64,000 bases of DNA from SVEL01 sp017381055. Its GTDB lineage: Bacteria > Bacillota > Clostridia > Lachnospirales > Lachnospiraceae. The position numbers and the translations under genes were made by a program. Below the pieces are notes generated by a model, which made no database searches, was not told the origin of the DNA, and was given only the letters and a program-made list of their open reading frames with translations. Below are positions 61,393 through 64,000 of the stretch, in pieces. The DNA lies in NCBI GenBank assembly GCA_036307185.1, contig JAXJYC010000039.1, positions 65,356 through 129,355 on the forward strand, in the 5' to 3' direction. Within the stretch, counting starts at the first letter, position 1, and each line of letters begins with the position of its first letter.

Positions 61393-63975
61393 CTACGATA
61401 CTTCAGCTACTAACTTTCCACCTTCAACCTTCACAACAATAATATCCCCTTCGCGTACACCGTCCGCAAGTATAACTCTCGCCGCCAATGTCTCAACATT
61501 CTTCTGAAGATATCTCTTAAGAGGTCTAGCTCCGTACATAGAGTCATAACCATGTTCCACTACATAGTCCTTAGCTTCCTCTGTAAGCTCTATTCTTAAC
61601 TGACGATCTGTAAGTCTATTATTAATATCCTTAATAAGGAGCTCAACTATTCCAGCGATATTTCCCTTAGTTAATGGCTTAAACATTATTATCTCGTCAA
61701 GTCTATTAAGAAACTCTGGTCTAAACGATGCTCTAAGCTGTTCCATTACTAAGTTTTCATTCTCTGGGCGAATATTACCTTCTTCATCGATTCCTTCTAA
61801 TAAATATGATGAACCAATGTTTGATGTAAGAATTATAATTGTATTCTTAAAATCTACGTATCTACCCTGTGAATCTGTTATTCTACCATCGTCAAGAACC
61901 TGAAGTAATACGTTAAATACGTCTGGATGAGCCTTTTCAATTTCATCAAATAACACTACCGAATATGGCTTTCTTCTAACTGCCTCTGTAAGCTGACCAC
62001 CCTCATCATAACCAACATATCCTGGAGGCGCTCCTACTAATCTAGATACTGAGTGCTTCTCCATATACTCAGACATATCGATTCTGACCATATTTGCTTC
62101 ATTATCAAATAAATTCTCCGCAAGTGATTTGGCAAGCTCTGTCTTACCTACACCTGTTGGTCCTAAGAATAGGAATGAACCAATAGGTTTACTTGGATCC
62201 TTTATTCCTGCTTTTGAACGGATAATGGCTTCTGTCACCTTTTCCACACCTTCATCCTGACCAACTACTCGTTTGTGGAGTTCATCAGCTAGGTTTAGTA
62301 TCTTATTTCGTTCTGACTCTGTCAATTTAGTAACCGGTATACCTGTCCATCTTGAAATAATCTTAGCTATCTCTTCCTCTGTTACACTTTCTCTGATAAG
62401 AGATAAATCCTGATTTTTCATCTTTTCTTCTTCTATCTCAAGTTGTTTTTGAAGTGCAGGCAACTTACCATACTGTATCTCTGCCACTTTTTCCAAATCA
62501 TAATTTCTCTGAGCAATTTTCATCTCATTATTGGCAGTTTCTATATCTTCTCGTAACTTACTTAACTTATCTACAGAAGCCTTTTCATTCTCCCAAGTCG
62601 CAAGCTTATTCTTAAATTCATCTCTTACTTGAGCTAATTCTCTACCAATAGCCTCTAATCTATCCTTACTAAGACTATCTGTCTCCTTCTTAAGCGCTGC
62701 CTCTTCTATCTCAAGCTGCATCACTTTTCTTCTTATATCATCAAGCTCTGTTGGCATAGAATCAAGCTCTGTCTTAATAAGAGCACATGCCTCATCCACT
62801 AAATCGATAGCCTTATCTGGCAAGAATCTATCTGTAATGTATCTATTAGAAAGCATCGCTGCTGATACAAGGGCCGAATCAGTAATCTTAACTCCATGGA
62901 ATACCTCATACCTCTCCTTTAAACCTCTAAGAATGGATATAGTATCCTCAACTGTAGGCTCATCCACCATAACTGGCTGGAATCTACGCTCAAGGGCCGG
63001 ATCCTTTTCAATATACTTTCTATATTCATCAAGTGTAGTTGCACCTATACAATGAAGCTCACCACGAGCAAGCATTGGTTTAAGCATATTACCGGCATCC
63101 ATAGCACCATCGGTCTTACCTGCACCCACTATAGTATGAAGCTCATCTATAAAGAGAATAATCTCTCCTTCACTTTTCTTCACTTCATCAAGAACTGCCT
63201 TAAGTCGCTCCTCAAACTCACCACGATACTTAGCACCAGCAACCAATGCTCCCATATCAAGTGCAAAAATCTTCTTATCCTTAAGCCCTTCTGGAACATC
63301 ACCTTGAACTATACGCTGAGCTAAACCTTCTACCGCAGCTGTCTTACCCACACCCGGTTCACCTATGAGAACTGGATTATTTTTTGTCTTTCTAGACAAT
63401 ATTCTTATAACATTTCTTATCTCATTATCTCTTCCAATCACAGGGTCAAGCTTTTGTTTTCTAGCCTTTTCCACCAAATCCGTACCATATTTACCTAGAG
63501 TATCATAAGTCGCTTCTGGATTGTCAGATGTAACTTTTTGATTTCCTCTCACAGTTGCAAGGGCCTGAAGAAATCTTTCTCTTGTGATACCGTATTCACC
63601 AACGAACTCCTTCATAGCACGATTAGGATTCTTAAGTAATGTTAAAAATAAATGTTCTACAGAAACATACTCATCTCCCATAGCCTTAGCTTCGTTCTCT
63701 GCAGTCACTAGCACTTTATTCAAATCATTACTTATACGAAGTTCTCCACCCTGAACCTTCGGCTTCTTCTCAATATAATCAACTATACGATTCTTAAAAT
63801 GATTAAGGTCAATCTCCATCTTTTCAATCATCTTACTTATAAGACCATCAGACTGATTAACCAATGCATACACCAAATGCTCCTGGTCCATCTCTTGATT
63901 GCCAAACTCATAAGCTAGCTTTTCAAGTTCCTGAATAGCTTCTATTGACTTTTGTGTAAACTTATTAATGTTCAT
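61393..63975 (-). CDS. clpB: ATP-dependent chaperone ClpB
   Basis: AAA+ disaggregase working with DnaK on aggregated proteins. Order: an N-domain (about 1-145) starting MNINKFTQKSIEAIQELEKL; the first AAA module with GEPGVGKTAAVEGLA and LFIDELHTIVGAG; the ClpB-specific middle coiled coil (about 410-525); the second AAA module with FLFLGPTGVGKTELAKSLAE, VVLFDEIEKAHPDV and sensor residues in GARPLKRYLQ. The 860 residues are standard for ClpB and not ClpC (ClpB-type coiled coil length, no UVR motif). GGAGG precedes the ATG. Its control region lies beyond the right edge, so CIRCE or CtsR sites cannot be judged. Confidence 0.96.
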   Translation of the reverse strand: MNINKFTQKSIEAIQELEKLAYEFGNQEMDQEHLVYALVNQSDGLISKMIEKMEIDLNHFKNRIVDYIEKKPKVQGGELRISNDLNKVLVTAENEAKAMGDEYVSVEHLFLTLLKNPNRAMKEFVGEYGITRERFLQALATVRGNQKVTSDNPEATYDTLGKYGTDLVEKARKQKLDPVIGRDNEIRNVIRILSRKTKNNPVLIGEPGVGKTAAVEGLAQRIVQGDVPEGLKDKKIFALDMGALVAGAKYRGEFEERLKAVLDEVKKSEGEIILFIDELHTIVGAGKTDGAMDAGNMLKPMLARGELHCIGATTLDEYRKYIEKDPALERRFQPVMVDEPTVEDTISILRGLKERYEVFHGVKITDSALVSAAMLSNRYITDRFLPDKAIDLVDEACALIKTELDSMPTELDDIRRKVMQLEIEEAALKKETDSLSKDRLEAIGRELAQVRDEFKNKLATWENEKASVDKLSKLREDIETANNEMKIAQRNYDLEKVAEIQYGKLPALQKQLEIEEEKMKNQDLSLIRESVTEEEIAKIISRWTGIPVTKLTESERNKILNLADELHKRVVGQDEGVEKVTEAIIRSKAGIKDPSKPIGSFLFLGPTGVGKTELAKSLAENLFDNEANMVRIDMSEYMEKHSVSRLVGAPPGYVGYDEGGQLTEAVRRKPYSVVLFDEIEKAHPDVFNVLLQVLDDGRITDSQGRYVDFKNTIIILTSNIGSSYLLEGIDEEGNIRPENENLVMEQLRASFRPEFLNRLDEIIMFKPLTKGNIAGIVELLIKDINNRLTDRQLRIELTEEAKDYVVEHGYDSMYGARPLKRYLQKNVETLAARVILADGVREGDIIVVKVEGGKLVAEVS

Positions 63976-64000
63976 ATTATACGCCTCCTTTTTGTAAAAA

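Overview
The window is a chromosomal segment of an AT-rich, low-GC, Gram-positive anaerobe of the Clostridia, most probably a Lachnospiraceae-type organism (inference from gene content, not a species call). Evidence: an alpha/beta-type spore DNA-binding protein, AddAB with an iron-sulfur AddB, a two-gene SUF-like Fe-S system, a lysine riboswitch over dapA-dapB, meso-diaminopimelate-type MurE, a FabT-like operator at fabH, cell-anchored starch-utilisation proteins and Rpn/PD-(D/E)XK 'transposase' nucleases. No rRNA, prophage, complete insertion sequence or CRISPR array was found. Most of the window is ordinary core genome; the unusual material lies in four intergenic or accessory islands.

Layout. 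1-6.3 kb (minus): start of enolase (runs off the left edge), a subtilisin-like protease, asnB, murE and a patatin-like phospholipase. 6.4-10.1 kb: malQ and a divergently read GH25 cell-wall lysozyme. 10.1-19.2 kb (minus): SufB/D-like protein plus SufC, a spore SASP, then addB-addA. 19.3-23.9 kb: a small membrane protein, an HTH/ATPase/STAS-like regulator, a large surface protein, an amidase and a small lipoprotein. 23.9-27.4 kb (minus): lysine-riboswitch-controlled dapA-dapB, then an Lgt-like membrane enzyme with a small NTPase. 27.6-32.4 kb (minus): type I pullulanase and a starch-binding surface protein. 32.4-38 kb: a candidate structured RNA, pepF, and an accessory patch with two copies of an Rpn-nuclease module flanking a decayed AlbA-type gene. 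38-45.4 kb: asd, tRNA-Thr, DHH phosphoesterase, DegV, folB-folK fusion, a DUF5050 protein, folP and folC. 45.4-45.9 kb: a 378-bp foldback. 45.9-53.4 kb (minus): lactonase, a type IIA topoisomerase pair, phosphatase, GNAT and membrane protein. 53.5-64 kb: fabH, soluble chemoreceptor, lone pilin, DUF1292 protein, UvrD-like helicase, gltX, a 54-bp tandem repeat array and clpB.

How the genes fit together. asd, dapA, dapB and murE supply and use meso-diaminopimelate for peptidoglycan, with lysine feedback at the RNA level. malQ, pullulanase and the starch-binding protein form an alpha-glucan use set: debranching at the cell surface, glucan transfer in the cytoplasm. folB-folK, folP and folC cover the later folate steps. 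AddAB, the UvrD-like helicase and the topoisomerase pair serve DNA maintenance.

Most notable unexplained structure: (1) the long foldback at 45490-45867; (2) a predicted four-way-junction RNA with a GUAA tetraloop at 32725-32894; (3) the 54-bp array at 61023-61290 embedded in alternating GTAGG/CCTAC motifs; (4) the duplicated Rpn module with a conserved hairpin over its ribosome binding site.
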